64,000 nt of DNA from Symsagittifera roscoffensis (taxonomy: Eukaryota > Xenacoelomorpha > Acoela > Convolutidae). Position 1 is the first letter of the stretch. Every line of letters begins with the position of its first letter. A program made the position numbers and the translations under genes. The notes beneath the pieces are model-generated. The model was not told the DNA's origin. It ran no database searches and saw only the letters and a list, made by a program, of their open reading frames with translations. The stretch spans positions 36,707,109 through 36,771,108 of the forward strand of contig NC_087070.1 in the NCBI RefSeq assembly GCF_963678635.1, given 5' to 3'. Positions 51,401 to 62,941 of this stretch are shown here, piece by piece.

Positions 51401-53754
51401 TAAGCAAAATCAACTTAAACGAGCAACGGCTATTTCCAATTTTTTTTCTGACTGAAATCGTATTTGAAACTCATTTAAATTTTCACAGACTGCTCTTTTT
51501 GTTTAATTTTGTCTAGTCGGAACCTTTGCAATTGTGCATTTGGTAGTTCTGATACTTGTCTGTTGGTTAGGCTATCTGAGCCATCGGTCAGTGGAATTGG
51601 CATGGGCGCTGGCGGATCTGGCCTGGCTATGTTACCCACTCTGGCATGTGGGTCCTGGCTGTACCGCCTGGTGAGAAAGCCGAACTCAGACAGCAACAAC
51701 AGACAGAAGCAAGGAACAACCCCAAGTAAGCTCTAATCATCTTCCTGAGCGTTAGAATTTTAGGTTATTTTCTGCTAAACAAAAAGAAAGGTTAACTTTC
51801 AAGCATCGAAAACAAGAAAATTGACGTTTTTTGGGTTGGGTAATGTTGACTCACACTCAAAAAACGAGCACGGCTCATGGTGGGGCTCAAACATTCGACC
51901 GTTTGATCGAGAGATGGAGACGTAACCACTTCACCACCGCTGACCTCGCCACCGCTCCCCCTTGATTTAAGAAAATGCTTCCGGCTAAGCCTAAATTGCC
52001 CATGGTCTTTTTTTACGATTGGACGTATATTCAGATTTTTGGCTGCAGGATTGTCAAGTTTTGTACCCTGTCAAAATCCCGACCGTTAAGCAGAGTTTTT
52101 GAGTAAGTTTGATAACAATTTGAAAAGTTTTTAACCTATTCGAATGTTCCAAATCGTAAGGTGGAAAATAAAAACTTTGAATTGAGAATATATAGATTAA
52201 ACTGCTTTGGATTTTGCTTGTTTTTTTTCGTAGTAGTTTCTTGCTCTACTAATCAGAAGTGCTTATTCATTTAGCATTGTTTGTTTTCAAGTGAGTGGCC
52301 CAAATGATCAGAAGAATGGAGAAATATCGCCGAAAGAACCCACTGAACTGGAGTCATCAGACGATATCTTGAAAGAGTACAAGCTGGAGATGGTCGAAAA
52401 CTCAGACTGGATCTCGATATCCAGGTGTAGCAGTGAATCCTCCCAGACACTCGAAGCGGCAGAAGCAGTCAAGATTGTGGACGATGATTCAACTGCTCAG
52501 ATTGGTCCTCTAGAGCAAGACTGCATCACAGAGCAGCCGACTCATGATCTTCGAAAGGGGTCGCTACCGAAGATCCCGGATCCAATGATAAACGTTGAAG
52601 CTCAATTGAAGCATTTGAATGAAAAAACAGAGGCGAAGAAGGCGTCTGACAAAAATGACGGCCCTGAAAGTGCAAATGCGAAATGTGAGTTGTTGGAACC
52701 CCCTTTGGGCTCAAGAAGGTCATCCAAAGATTCAACAAAAAGCGAAACGAAAAAATCAAAGCAGAGAAAAAGTTCGAACGATAATCCAATAGGTGTACCC
52801 GGTAGCAGTAATTTGACAAGTAGTCCGGGGTTTATCAGTAGTCGCGCGAATGCAGCGCGGAATAAATTGGGATCGAGTTTCAAGCAAATGACTCGACGTG
52901 CTAATAAAGCACCAGCTGTTGCTCACGGAAACCTGGGAAATAATGAAGACATCGATGAAAGCTTAAGTACTGATTGCAAAGGTCATCATATAGTGTTAAC
53001 TAGATCAATTAGTATCACTAAGTCATCTAGCTTACCATCTTTGGATTCGCATGTAATTTTGAGCAGTGAAGATACCTTTGATAGAGTGAACACATGTAAA
53101 GATGATTCAATAACTGCTACACATGGTGCTAAATCAACCAGTAACTGGTTTGGACAAGTTGCCCCGGCAGCTGCGGTTCCCCTGGAAACGTTATCGATAG
53201 ATTCAAAAGCTTCGAAAAGTTCTAATAAAAGTGCGACCTCTGGTCAAAGTTCAAATGAAAAGAGCCAACAATATGTAGACTTCGAAAATGAATTGAAGTT
53301 TTTGAAGGCCAAAAAGAAAAAGGCAATTTTGGACACAATAAGAAACCCGCATGTTAAAAACCCGCTACACTGTCCCTTGATTGCAAGTGACGAGGATTTG
53401 CGAAAACTGCCCCCAGTAAGTATCTTATGTGGTGCAATGGATCCCCTTCTAGACGAAAGCGTCGTATTCGCGAAACGATTGAAAAAGTTGAATAATGATG
53501 TTACATTTGACGTCTTGGAGAGTTTGCCTCACGGGTTTCTCAATTTCGTGTTGGTTAGCAAACTGTGCCGAGATGCCTCAGATTTATGCCAGAAAAGAAT
53601 TTCTGATGTTTTGAATCAAAGCAACTCAGCAGCTTCAAATCAGTCAACGTCAAAAACGAATTCGTCCGCGAGTGAAATCGATCCTAATCGATCTGAAAGT
53701 ATTCAAAATGCTGGGAAAAATATAGAAACTGGCAAAATAGAGACTGCAGTGTAA
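46232..53754 (+). CDS. LIPE: Hormone-sensitive lipase, three coding exons
   Basis: Coding exons 46232-48471, 51517-51725 and 52292-53754 join in frame (phases 2 and 1) to give 1303 residues. The enzyme hydrolyses diacylglycerol and sterol esters at lipid droplets. The HSL-specific N-terminal domain is clear (FDFDENTRANGFWSLC; YGRTIGFHYDPSL; SFWSLTELNMIQ). The alpha/beta hydrolase part has HGGG (584-587, oxyanion hole), IDYSLAPEHPFP, GDSAGG (Ser659), Asp1200 in GAMDPLLDES and His1230 in LPHGF. The Asp-His spacing of 30 equals that of human HSL. Between Ser659 and Asp1200 lies a long Ser-rich regulatory module with RRSS (958-961), resembling the kinase-A site of vertebrate HSL. An extra ~170-residue N-terminal extension and a large regulatory insert make it longer than mammalian HSL. 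The start codon is the first in the frame. Confidence 0.95.
49278..49760 (+). repeat. Dispersed repeat family member
   Basis: It contains GATGAACGTAGATGAACTCG, CACTATCGAACAGCAAA, CGACTTCTAGTTTCGAAA-type text and GACTCTTTTCCAACTGTCTG. It is the best match to both 43612-44060 and 20238-20765. Confidence 0.55.
50591..51065. mobile_element. Foldback/MITE-like element with GTTCCGACC ends, copy 2
   Basis: It begins GTTACGACCATTGTCTTAAA and ends TTTTCAATGGTCGGAAC. Internal phrases match copy 1 (GGTGTGATAAA, TTTAATATGATATATCACTC, TCCGATGATTATTTATGG). It is about 100 bp shorter than copy 1. It lies in LIPE intron 1. Confidence 0.6.
51517..51725 (+). CDS. LIPE: LIPE coding exon 2
   Basis: The acceptor TTGTCTAG and donor CCCAA|GTAAGC give phases that fit both neighbours (AG|T before, A|TG after). 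It encodes about 70 residues that include MGAGGSGLAML and GSWLYRLVRKPNS, resembling the HSL segment with SSWLNSFLELSGRK before the regulatory sites. Joining exon 1 directly to 52275 would also stay in frame, so the exon could be skipped. Confidence 0.75.
51870..51965 (-). repeat. tRNA-derived SINE-like fragment in LIPE intron 2
   Basis: On the minus strand TGGTGAAGTGGTTACG resembles an A box and AATGTTTGAGCCCC a decayed B box 30-40 bases later. The local GC is higher than in the intron. It is not an intact tRNA. Confidence 0.4.
52292..53754 (+). CDS. LIPE: LIPE coding exon 3 (terminal)
   Basis: The exon begins after TTTTCAAG, completes a Met codon and encodes the Ser-rich regulatory module, IRNPHVKNPLHCPLIA, the Asp and His of the triad and a Ser/Asn-rich tail. 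Stop TAA 53752-53754. Confidence 0.92.
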
Positions 53755-53905
53755 CTATTTAATTTCATGTATTCTATTATTTTGTAGATTTAATTACGAA
53801 TTTTGAATTGCAGTTTAAGCATCGCCGTTTTAAGTACCCAGTTCAGTTTGAAAAAACTACGTTTTTGTATGACTATTTTTTTTGAATCAGTTTAGGGAAA
53901 AAGGA

Positions 53906-53911
53906 AATAAA
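53906..53911 (+). terminator. Probable polyadenylation signal of LIPE
   Basis: AATAAA lies 152 bases after the stop. Confidence 0.55.
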
Positions 53912-55349
53912 ACTAGTAAAAAATATTTGTACCTAGTCAAAGCGTTGAATTATTTGACTACGTTTAATGGAGCTACTATAGTTTGGAGGAAAAACTTCGG
54001 AAACTACGAAAAAGTATTTCAACTCAATTTTTTGAAACTTGAACCACGTACAAAATGGTTTAAATGGTATCTAATCGCGTAATGTGTAACAATTAGTTTG
54101 TCCCAATTCAAACACTCAACTAGACGAACAATAATTTGAGAGAAAAGCATCCTTCTATATTGGAACTTTGGGCGCCTATGTTTTTCAGATGGTCCACAAA
54201 CTACCTTCAAAACAACAATGTCAAAAAAAAACACGCTGATGAATTTAGATTTCAAAATATATAATCAAGATTTTAAAAACACATTAAACTGTTCAAAAAA
54301 ATTGAAATGAAATGAAGCACACCTATTAAATGATATCTCAAATCCCTCGTGGTGATGCATCGCAACACCTGACGTTATAAAAAAATATCATATATTGGGA
54401 TTTCGACTGTAGCCGTTCTATAAGAAAGGCTATAAACCGACTTTCCATTTAGGTCAGTCTTTGCGTTTACTAGGAGGCTTGAAATTGTCGTTCAAAAAAT
54501 AGTGTCTCAGCGTCATTTGAAAAATAAAAAAAATTTGGGCTCAGTTTTTGATAAATGATATTCTGAATTGTCTTCAAGCTAATATAACACAATTTGGCGT
54601 TATAAAACCGTATTTACAACTATTTAACTTAAACGTGAGAGATTTGGATTTTAGACGTCTGAGCGGAAAAATTGATTAATGTTTTTAATTTCTAAACTGC
54701 GATTTCATTGGCGTTGACGAAAACTCCAAAAAAACACGATTTCCTACGAAAAATAGACAAAAAACAGACAATCTAAACGTGTTGAGATAAATCAAAATAC
54801 CTAGCAAAATAGTTACTCATGCGAAAAAACACGATTTCCTACGAAAAATAGACAAAAAACAGACAATCTAAACGTGTTGAGATAAATCAAAATACCTAGC
54901 AAAATAGTTACTCATGCGAGAGTTACTCATAGTTACTCATAGGGAGAGTTGTATTAGTATGGCTCTACTTTTTTCCAATGTAACTCCCTAATAAAAGAGC
55001 TCGTTTCTTGGCACCTTTCAACGCTTTCAACCCAGTTGCTCTAGAAACCGAAAGACTTTTTGCATGAAAATTGTTATGTTGATAAAATTAAGGAATTAAA
55101 AATAACATATCTCAACGCCAGTTTCGCAATGAAAATATGCACTAAAAGTATATAATAAGAAAATACTTTTTCAAAGTTTCAGAATTTTTCCACAAATAGT
55201 TTGAGCAAGAAATATTTCTTGATTTGAAGTCATATAAAAGGTCCTTTAGATAGTTTAAAAATGACGTTCGAAAACTCTTTTTCAAAAAATCGAAAAATAA
55301 CTAAGAACATAACAGACAAATAACTAAGCAAAGCACAAAACATTTCGAC
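53912..55349. other. Intergenic AT-rich stretch
   Basis: No gene. It contains the 95-bp duplication at 54729-54918. Confidence 0.4.
54729..54918 (+). repeat. Exact 95-bp tandem duplication
   Basis: The segment starting AAAAAACACGATTTCCTACG is present twice with no difference seen, ending GTTACTCATGCG. Short GTTACTCATA repeats follow. Identity suggests a very recent event or an assembly artefact. Confidence 0.9.
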
Positions 55350-58300
55350 TTTTGATTGATAATAATCATAACAATAATAATATTGAATTAAGCCCTCAAA
55401 GCGGGGATTAGTTGCTCTTAGTCATTGATAACAAAGTTAGTAAAATAAACCTAAAAACCATGACTCTGAACACATCGAGTATTTAAATGTTTGTTGTTTG
55501 TCAACCAAAAACAGGTTCAAATTCTTTCTAAAAATTACAGGTTCTTGAGAAGGATCATAGCCAGGCAAATTGTTCGATCTCGCGAGGGTGTTTGACATTT
55601 CTGCGACTCGATAAAAAAAAATTTACAAAGATTGCTCCGTGTTATCAATGGCATTCTCAAAAACGTCTTGTTTCCTTTTCGAGTTGAATATGGGCCATAG
55701 TCAATTGTCTAAAAATGGAGAAAAATTTATCGGCAACTTGTTATTAAGAATGTCAGTCACCAAAATTAAATCGTTTTTAAAAAACGTCAGTTAATTTAGC
55801 TACAGTTTGCTTTTATCCAAGTAAAAAATGTAATCCTCATCATTCAATTCATGTTTTTTTAGCACCAATTTATACATTGTCGTTTAAATTTTCTATTCAC
55901 TTACATTGGTTTTTAGTCGCAAACCAAACATCAGATGCATAAAAAATTATTGATAGTAAGCAACTTTTAAAAAGCGAAACCCGAACAGAGCTACTCTTCT
56001 GATGTTTTTAAATTTCATGTTTGCTTTTTAGGCTTTTCGGTGATGTGGTATATCTATGACATTTTGAAATTGCACCAAACACCAAGGTCTTTCAAACTTT
56101 TTTCACTAAGGTCTTGCACCAAACACCTTGTCTTTTAAAACTATTTGTTCTCCATCAATAGATAAAAGATCGCTTAAATTATATCGCTCGTTAGTTTTTT
56201 GAAATCTAATTGGTTCAAGTTTCTCAAAATTGAGGTCAATTCTTTTTTCTGCTGCCCAGGTTATTACCAGGTCCACACAGTCTGTTTTAATCGAAGAAAG
56301 GTCAAATCAATTTCCAATTACTTTTGTATCGTCAGCATATAAAAAGGAAGTGTTGTCAATAATTTCTGGCACATCGTTTTTATATAAAGACAACTAGAAA
56401 TCTGCAAAAATGGATCCTCGTGGACCACCACTCGTTAAATTGCGAGAATGAGACAATGTATTACGAAGAAAAAGTATTTGTTTTCTGTTTGTGAGATATG
56501 ATGCAAAAAATTTATGAAGCTCATAGTCAAAGCCTATTTTGGAGAGCTTGTATAAAATGATGTTATGGCTAATAGATTCGAAAGCTTTTGCAATATCTTT
56601 AAATAGCTTGAGAGGTCAATCTCCTTGTTCTAATTTCTTGTATACATCATCACAGTAAAATATTAGGTTTGTCAGTCGAATGATGTTTTCTAAATCCATG
56701 TTGGTTTTTACACAACTTTCTTTGAATGAACCCTTTTATCTTGTTATTTAAAACTCGTTCAAATATTAGGGCGAGGGCAGGAAGTTTTGAAATTGGCCTG
56801 TAGTTTTCAATGTTCATACGAGAAACTTTTTTTGTGAAGGATTAATGTGTGCTATTTTGCAGATATCTGGAAACTGTTTTTTACTGACTATTCAATCGAA
56901 CAGTTCAACAATATCATTCAAAATGAACCTTAAAACGAAAATTAATTTGATAGGTGATATACCATCAACTGAACTGGTTTCTGATTTGCATCTACTCAAT
57001 TCGTTAAGAATTTCGAATTGCCAAACGAAAATATCTGATAAGCATATTCCTGGAAAAACACTTTCGCTTGGAACATTCAATGGTCCGTTAATTATTTTGT
57101 ACACAGATGCAAGAAAACATACTGGTATTTTTGTATGAAATTTTTTCGGGTACTTTTGCGTTTATCGATCTGAGAAATTTGCAAGTTTTTTTAAATCATA
57201 GTCTTTCATTGACTCAAAGTAAACGGCTTTGTCTACTTTTAAAGAATCTTTCATTTCTTGGTTGCAGCGTTTAACTTTCGTAGAATAACTTTCTTATAAT
57301 TAAGAGTTACAATAAGTATTTTTCAATGCCACCTGAAGGCGGTTTTCAGTTTTATTGAGTGTGATGACATCCGATGGTGAGCTTTAGAGCAACAAATTGT
57401 CTTTTTTGGAATATATTTATTAACGGCTTAAAATTACAACCCACAAAACGTTTCAAGCCTTTTATTTGCATCATTCGAGCAATGAAATCTAGTGCTTAAG
57501 AAAAACAAAAGCAATGATTCGGAGTTTGCTTTACGGATACAGTAACGGTTTAGATTGATATGTTCTGTTTCAGTTTCAACTGCTATTTGACAGGAAAGTG
57601 CAGGATGATCTGTGAAGTTTTGGTTTATTTCGAAGTGATTACCTAAAAAAGGGTTGTCTGTTAATAATACGTCTCGCTGTAAAACATCATTATCTGTCAA
57701 TGAACCAAGATTGGACTTCGCAATTGAATCCAAAAAACTGGATTCACGTTGATCATCACTTGACAAAGTATTCTAATCAACTGAAGTTAAGTTCAGATCG
57801 CCGCATTAAATCCGTTGTGTTCAAGTTAGATTCTACCATATGAAGGTTGCGTTGTTTGCTCACTTCACTCAAATTTTTTTTCAAATATAATCCGTTTAGA
57901 GTATGAGGAATGTCATGCGGTGGATTGTAAATGACTGTTACGCAAATTTTCAAGTTATTCAGCTTCACAAACAAAGATAAACCAAAATCATAAATAACTG
58001 ATTAATCATCGATAAAATTTAACTTAGATGATGTTTCAACCGCAAGTAGGACTCCTCTATGAGGTCCAGATTTCCAATCAGAACGGTGAATTTTTCATAT
58101 ACATCTGTGCAGAAGACTGCAGTATTTTCAACATGTTTATCCAACCATGTTTCACTTAGGGCAATAATGTCAGGTTGATGGATATGCAATAAATTGTCAA
58201 GCTTGATTTTCCGTTCAATTGTTACAATTGATCTGCAATTAAGTGACAAAAATTTATTGTCATTTGGTAGTCAAGAATAAGAGTTCTCTTTTCCAAGAAT

Positions 58301-58740
58301 TCGATCCCACTCAGATTGAACCTCTTTCTGACAGTCAATTGTGTACGTGCCAAAAACAAGGCTTCCAGCCTTTATTTTGAATTCTGGTTTTTCTTTTTGC
58401 ATCAAAGAACTCACATCGTATCTATGTTTCAGATTTTTCCTTTCGTTCTGACAGTCCGCATAATTCATAAATTCCTTGATATACACATTCGAATTCTTTA
58501 GCTTTCTCAATGACACAAAAACAAATTTTGGATGCCAAGGAGATGGAATGTAAAACACAAGAGGTCTTGATTTGTATGTTTAACTTTACCAAGTCTAAAA
58601 CATTCGCTCACAGTAATTTTTTAAAGTTCCATCCTATCTCTGAACAATCGCAGCACACTATTACTGCCCCTTTTAGTTTGTACAACTCTATCGTCCTGTA
58701 TATTTTCTGCTAATCCATATATCACTAGTTTTTTCCCTAT
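55350..58740 (-). mobile_element. Degraded CR1-like LINE, ORF1 end, ORF2 and tail
   Basis: Minus strand. An ORF1 C-terminal frame (58558-58271) ends just before an ORF2 start, MSLNCRSIVTIERKIKLDNL (58249), with IIALSETWLDKH. Endonuclease pieces continue at 57974-57777 (VTVIYNPPHDIP) and 57766-57434. The reverse transcriptase follows with VDGISPIKL near 57020, FESISHNIILYKLSKIGFD near 56570, a decayed motif B and YADDTKVIGN near 56345-56315. The 3' end has CCCCGCTTTGAGGGC and an ATT-rich tail near 55356-55385, like the LINE at 2340-6231. Many stops and frameshifts. Confidence 0.8.
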
Positions 58741-60438
58741 AAGACTAGAGTCTGTTTTACCTTGGTTTGGAGTGGGAGCATTATTAGTTGTCGAAGATGA
58801 ACTGCTCTATTTTGATTTCTGTAAGCAGAGGTACTCGCCAATAAAGTTGAGACTAAGAGAGAAAAAATTAAAAAAAAAGATTAATTCAGACACATAAAAT
58901 AGTAGTTAAAAAAAGGTTTTATAAGTAGTGGTTTAACTCGAGCACACAAAATCTCCAGTCCATTTTGGTGATAGGGAGCATAGGGAAATCATTTTGTTGT
59001 TTTAGAAAGTCTGATTACCCTTGTAACCAGCCAACTACTCCGCAAAATGTGGCAACCCAAAACTGTACGCCGGTATTTTGTGTTTACGCTAATTAGAGAG
59101 ATTAACATTCGTGTCCCAATAATCATTGCTTTTTGCGCCTGTTAAAAACTTATTTCAGTTGATAAAAACATGTTTGGGCGCAAATTATGGAAAATCCGTT
59201 TGAGCTCTAGTTTAAAGTGCTCTCAAAATCGCAAAGCTTTAGTTCTGGCAGTGGCTGTTCATGCACTTTTGAAAAAGGAAAATGGCTGTTCACTTATATT
59301 TTCACCGACAAACTTCGCAGACTGAACTTACAGACTTCTTTACAGGATTGAGAAAGGCGCAAGTTTGATGTTTTTTTCTTCAGTAACACTTTGTGTTGTG
59401 TAAAATTAATTGTTTTTTCTTCTAGCCAACGTGTGTTCGATTCTTGTGTTGATATTTTCCAGCAATTGAAATTTCAATTGGTTATTTCCATAAGTATCCG
59501 CCTGTTGGGTTATCCGCTTATTAAAAATGCACTTATCGCTGCCTGGTAATTACAATTAGAGTATATTTGAAAAAAAAGTGTTGAAAATTGCATCAGTGAA
59601 ATAATGCTATTATCAATAAATTTGAACGTAACTGACTTCAATCATCTAAGTTTCAAAGCGCTTAAAAAAGCTTCGAAAACTAGGTTTTCTTTCCCAAATT
59701 TTTAGAATGAAATGATAAATTAAATTTTTAATTCAGCTTTTCTGGAAAAAAATTATTTTGGTTTGAATTTTTTTTTCATCATTCGACTATTCATTACAAC
59801 AATTTAACGCTCGGATGCATTTTGTTTTTGTCGGCAATAGTTTAACGAAAAACGAAAATGCAACCGAATGGGAAAATCGTTTCCGATTGATAACATCGAA
59901 ATTGTATAATTTTTTGCTATCAGAAAGCATACAGATTTTTTGGCAGTTACCTGCTGAATTATTCGTCTTCAACATTCTGATGTTTTATTATATTATTGTT
60001 GTAGAAACAACAAAAATTAGTTTTTGTTTATGTCTAATCAAATATTTCATATGCGTACGAAAGAAAAAAGGAGCTTTTTTCACGGGCAGATAGAGACAAA
60101 AAAATTGGCGTGTTTTGGTTTTCAAACGCCCAAGCCAAATATTTTGCTTTCAGGTTTTTGTTGATTCGACTGCCTCAAATTGAGATGTAAGATTTGGCTG
60201 AACGTTTTAAGACATGGCTTATGTGTTTGTTGTGCAAGATTATGTGTTTGTTGTGCAAGATGTGGATCGATACAAACTTGAAAAATTCGTTTTTGGATAT
60301 TTCATTTAGTCAGTCAAATATAACTTGTTAGGTAATCATTTTTGTTATTCGCAAGGTGTTCTTGGGTATTGCGACCCGGTTCTGGCCTTTTTGCTTTTAA
60401 ATTTTTTTCACAGATTGGTGAAAAATAAAATGCTAATG
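58741..60438. other. Intergenic stretch without recognised genes
   Basis: AT-rich. The frames at 59787-60093 on either strand are short and low in complexity. Confidence 0.3.
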
Positions 60439-60602
60439 TTGCCAAGGTGCGAACGGTAATGCTATACTTTTTAGCATTCGCACCTTGGCAAATTCAACAT
60501 TTACATATGTTAACGGGAAAGAACGTTGGAAATTTATTTTTAGTTAGTTTCAGCCAATCAGAATTACTAACCTTTCGATATCACCGTTCGCACTTTGGCA
60601 AA
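60439..60602. mobile_element. Small foldback element with nested hairpin
   Basis: TTGCCAAGGTGCGAACGGT at the left is repeated inverted at the right (ACCGTTCGCACTTTGGCAA, ending 60602). The left end itself folds: TTGCCAAGGTGCG pairs with CGCACCTTGGCAA (to 60491), enclosing AATGCTA/TAGCATT. It is probably a short MITE of 164 bp. No clear target duplication. Confidence 0.55.
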
Positions 60603-61376
60603 TTCAAATTTTCTATTTCCATTCTGTGTACTAGGGCGTTATTTTGATGTCTACGGTAAACATTTTTTACAGTGATCTTAAACGTTCTTCTGTGATAGCA
60701 GGCAAATAAGCTGACAGAAGAAAAGCCGGCACCGAAAAAGCTGATAATGGACGAGTGTTTCAGCCGACCACTTGTCGCTTTCAACAATTTGTCTCCTCTT
60801 GTCTGAATTTTTGCTTGTACATTTTTCTGCGACTGCTTTTTTGCCCATTTTTCCGAGAAGAAGTGTTACATTTTGATGCATTCTCAGAATACACAAAAAA
60901 TTCTAAGTATCAGTAATATCGGAAACATCCGATTTTGAAATATAGGCAGAGGCTCCAATTGACAAGCAGCCTGCAGTTTTTAGGCACTTTTCGGAAACTT
61001 TTGACGAAAAAATTGCGTTTTTTCGGCGCGTGCTCCCATCTCAAAATTAGTTATATTGGCGCCAAAGGCGCCTTTAGAAAAATGTAAGCTTGGTCACCCA
61101 AAAACGGATGTCTTGAAGTTATGCCAAGGAGGGGACCCTTTGGAAAAAGTTGGCAACCAGAATTAAGGGGAAGAGGCAGTCGCCAGACCTACCCCGCCCC
61201 CCTCCGCACTCTAATGCCAGCAGGTGAGCTGGCTTTTAAGGATATATTTTAAGCTAGTAATTTTTTTAAATACTGTGTTGCAGCGCAAATATAAAACAAT
61301 AGTACAAATGCATATAAACGTAAATGTGCGAGAGTATAAATGCATATAAAAGTAAATGCATACAGGGACAGTAGCC
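60603..61376. other. Stretch before the LTR element
   Basis: No gene. A perfect hairpin GGCGCC-AAA-GGCGCC lies at about 61054-61068. TATA-rich text (61281-61357) could belong to an LTR promoter. Confidence 0.35.
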
Positions 61377-61511
61377 AAGCGTATACATGGTGCGTCCCGG
61401 CGGGTCCGGCGCCGGTTCGAATCCCGACTAGGTCATTTCCTTTCTAGAACTCGAATGTGCACCGAACCTGATGGGATGCTCCGTAACCAGGTTCGGTCCC
61501 CCCCCCCCCCC
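61377..61511 (+). repeat. tRNA-like SINE segment, hairpin and poly(C)
   Basis: GTAGCCAAGCG resembles an A box and GCCGGTTCGAATCCCGAC a perfect B box. A cloverleaf is not complete. Then comes a stem ACCGAACCTG / CAGGTTCGGT (61461-61470 and 61488-61497), directly followed by 14 C. The text GACTAGGTCATTTCC after the B box is shared in part with 34270-34310. Confidence 0.5.
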
Positions 61512-61547
61512 AAACCGATTTTAACCGTCTTTTCGCTCTAATTTGGT

Positions 61548-61567
61548 TCAGCCTTGATTAAGGCTGA
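61548..61567. other. Hairpin TCAGCCTT-GATT-AAGGCTGA
   Basis: A perfect 8-bp stem with a 4-base loop. It lies about 240 bases before the candidate primer-binding site, where the end of an LTR would be, so it may belong to the LTR R/U5 region. Confidence 0.5.
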
Positions 61568-61807
61568 CCTTTAAAAAGAGCAATTTGTCTCAAGGACAAA
61601 TACTGGCCATTTTTGCAGCTTGCTTTGAGTTATGGAGTTTTTTGTGCCGATGTGACCGATGTTAACAATACAAAAGTTTGGTAAAAATATCATTCTTACC
61701 GATAAATTGAGTATTATTGTTACCGAGTTATTTTGCCGATAAAATGCTCGAATTAAATTGTTGAAACCCGATATTTTTACAATCCGTGGAGATTGAGGCG
61801 CACATTT

Positions 61808-61825
61808 TGGCGCCCCACAAGGGAC
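61808..61825 (+). promoter_or_regulatory. Candidate primer-binding site of an LTR retrotransposon
   Basis: TGGCGCCCCACAAGGGAC begins TGG, as required to pair with the CCA end of a tRNA, and shares the TGGCGCC word used by many LTR elements with Lys or Arg tRNA primers. The bases before it would be the 3' end of the 5' LTR. The LTR limits cannot be set without the second LTR, which is outside the window. Confidence 0.5.
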
Positions 61826-62747
61826 CACGAAGTCCGAAGTTACTCACGAAACCTGCACACGACGAAGTCGACACAAGGAACAACGAAGTTATTCACGAAG
61901 AGCCCAAGGGACACGATTCAACAATCTGCACAAAGGACCCAATTCCATTTGCATTGATTCGGCCGTGACCTTCCTATTCTTCGGATAAATTAGCCCAGCA
62001 GAATTGCGTGCGAAATTAGTCGACTGATGATACGGGTGATTCACAAAACCAGAGTTACGAACGAGATCGACAGCGAGCAGGTCAGGTGATTCCTTGGCCC
62101 CTGCTGAAGATCCCTCGCCCGAAGAAGAGCCTCCCGCCGAAGAGGAGCTTCCCGCCGAAGGAGAGCGGCTGTCGAGTGCAACTGAGACGCTTTGTGTGAG
62201 TAGGAGTCAACAACAGACGTTTTGTGGGAGTTAAAGAAGGGATCTCTGCACAACAGATCTTGGTGGCCACATCTGTTCTGCGACTGACCGAAGGCGACAG
62301 TCTGTCCTGCGACTGACTGTTCTGCGACTGACTGCTGCACCACAGATCTGCGACTGACCGAAGGCTTGACAACCCGAAACCGGTGACCACTCAATCTCCA
62401 AAAAATCGTAAAAAAAATGTAAGACTAGTCTAATCTTTACAAACCATTCTTTGCAATAAAATTACGTACGATGTGTTATTGTGTATCCCAACTCATAGCA
62501 AGCTACAAGTGGTAATTTTTTCTCGATACCAAAAATTTTTGGATATTTGTGAACAGAATATTAATCCGTGAAATCGGATCATAGACAAGGGGTACTAGAC
62601 TAGTTTTTTGGATTGGCTTATGACTCGAACCTGCTGACCAAAATTTTCCGAAAAAATTTTGGGAAAAAAGTAAAAATTTCCAAAAAATCGTCAAAACGTC
62701 CCCATAATTCTGCGAAACTGTGCTGTAACATGACACTAACCTTATGG
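61826..62747 (+). other. Long leader of the BEL/Pao-like element, first part
   Basis: No convincing open frame on the + strand. GC is higher than in the surroundings to about 62400. It includes small repeats of CACGAAG-type words and CTGCGACTGAC (four copies). Minus-strand frames here are shadows. Confidence 0.4.
62271..62367 (+). repeat. Four CTGCGACTGAC repeats in the leader
   Basis: The 11-mer occurs at 62278, 62307, 62322 and 62348. The first and last copies continue identically as CGAAGGC. Confidence 0.8.
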
Positions 62748-62870
62748 TAAGTGGTCTGGTAGCGAAATATTAGGCAAATTAATTTGAGTTTTTTCATCCT
62801 CAGGTTTTTTCCGCGTGTGTTGTTGGAACTTAACCGATTTGCCTGATTCTCCAACCCCATTGGTAAACTT
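62748..62870 (+). repeat. Leader hairpin repeat 1
   Basis: It runs from TAAGTGGTC to CCCCATTGGTAA. The stem AGGCAAAT (62772-62779) pairs with ATTTGCCT (62837-62844), and an upper stem TTGAGTT pairs with AACTTAA across a small internal loop. The loop holds CATCCTCAGGTTT and CCGCGTGTGTTGTT, shared with the other two repeats. Confidence 0.85.
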
Positions 62871-62941
62871 AAGGTTTACAACGACTTGATACCTGTTTGC
62901 ATCCGTTCGCTTTTCAAAACATTCGTTTCGCAACGACTGAC

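Larger units (their letters stand above)
48472..51516. other. LIPE intron 1
   Basis: It holds a dispersed repeat (49278-49760) and foldback copy 2 (50591-51065). Nothing else was recognised. Confidence 0.6.

Noticed and set aside
51475-51699. Minus-strand frame over LIPE exon 2
   Set aside because: The plus strand has fitting splice sites and phases on both sides and HSL-like text, so the minus frame is a shadow.
59787-60093. Frames of 62-92 codons on both strands
   Set aside because: They are short, AT-rich and overlap each other on opposite strands, with no recognisable domain.
62041-62394. Minus-strand frames of 102-117 codons in the leader
   Set aside because: They arise from the GC-rich repeats, lack any recognisable domain and oppose the LTR element.
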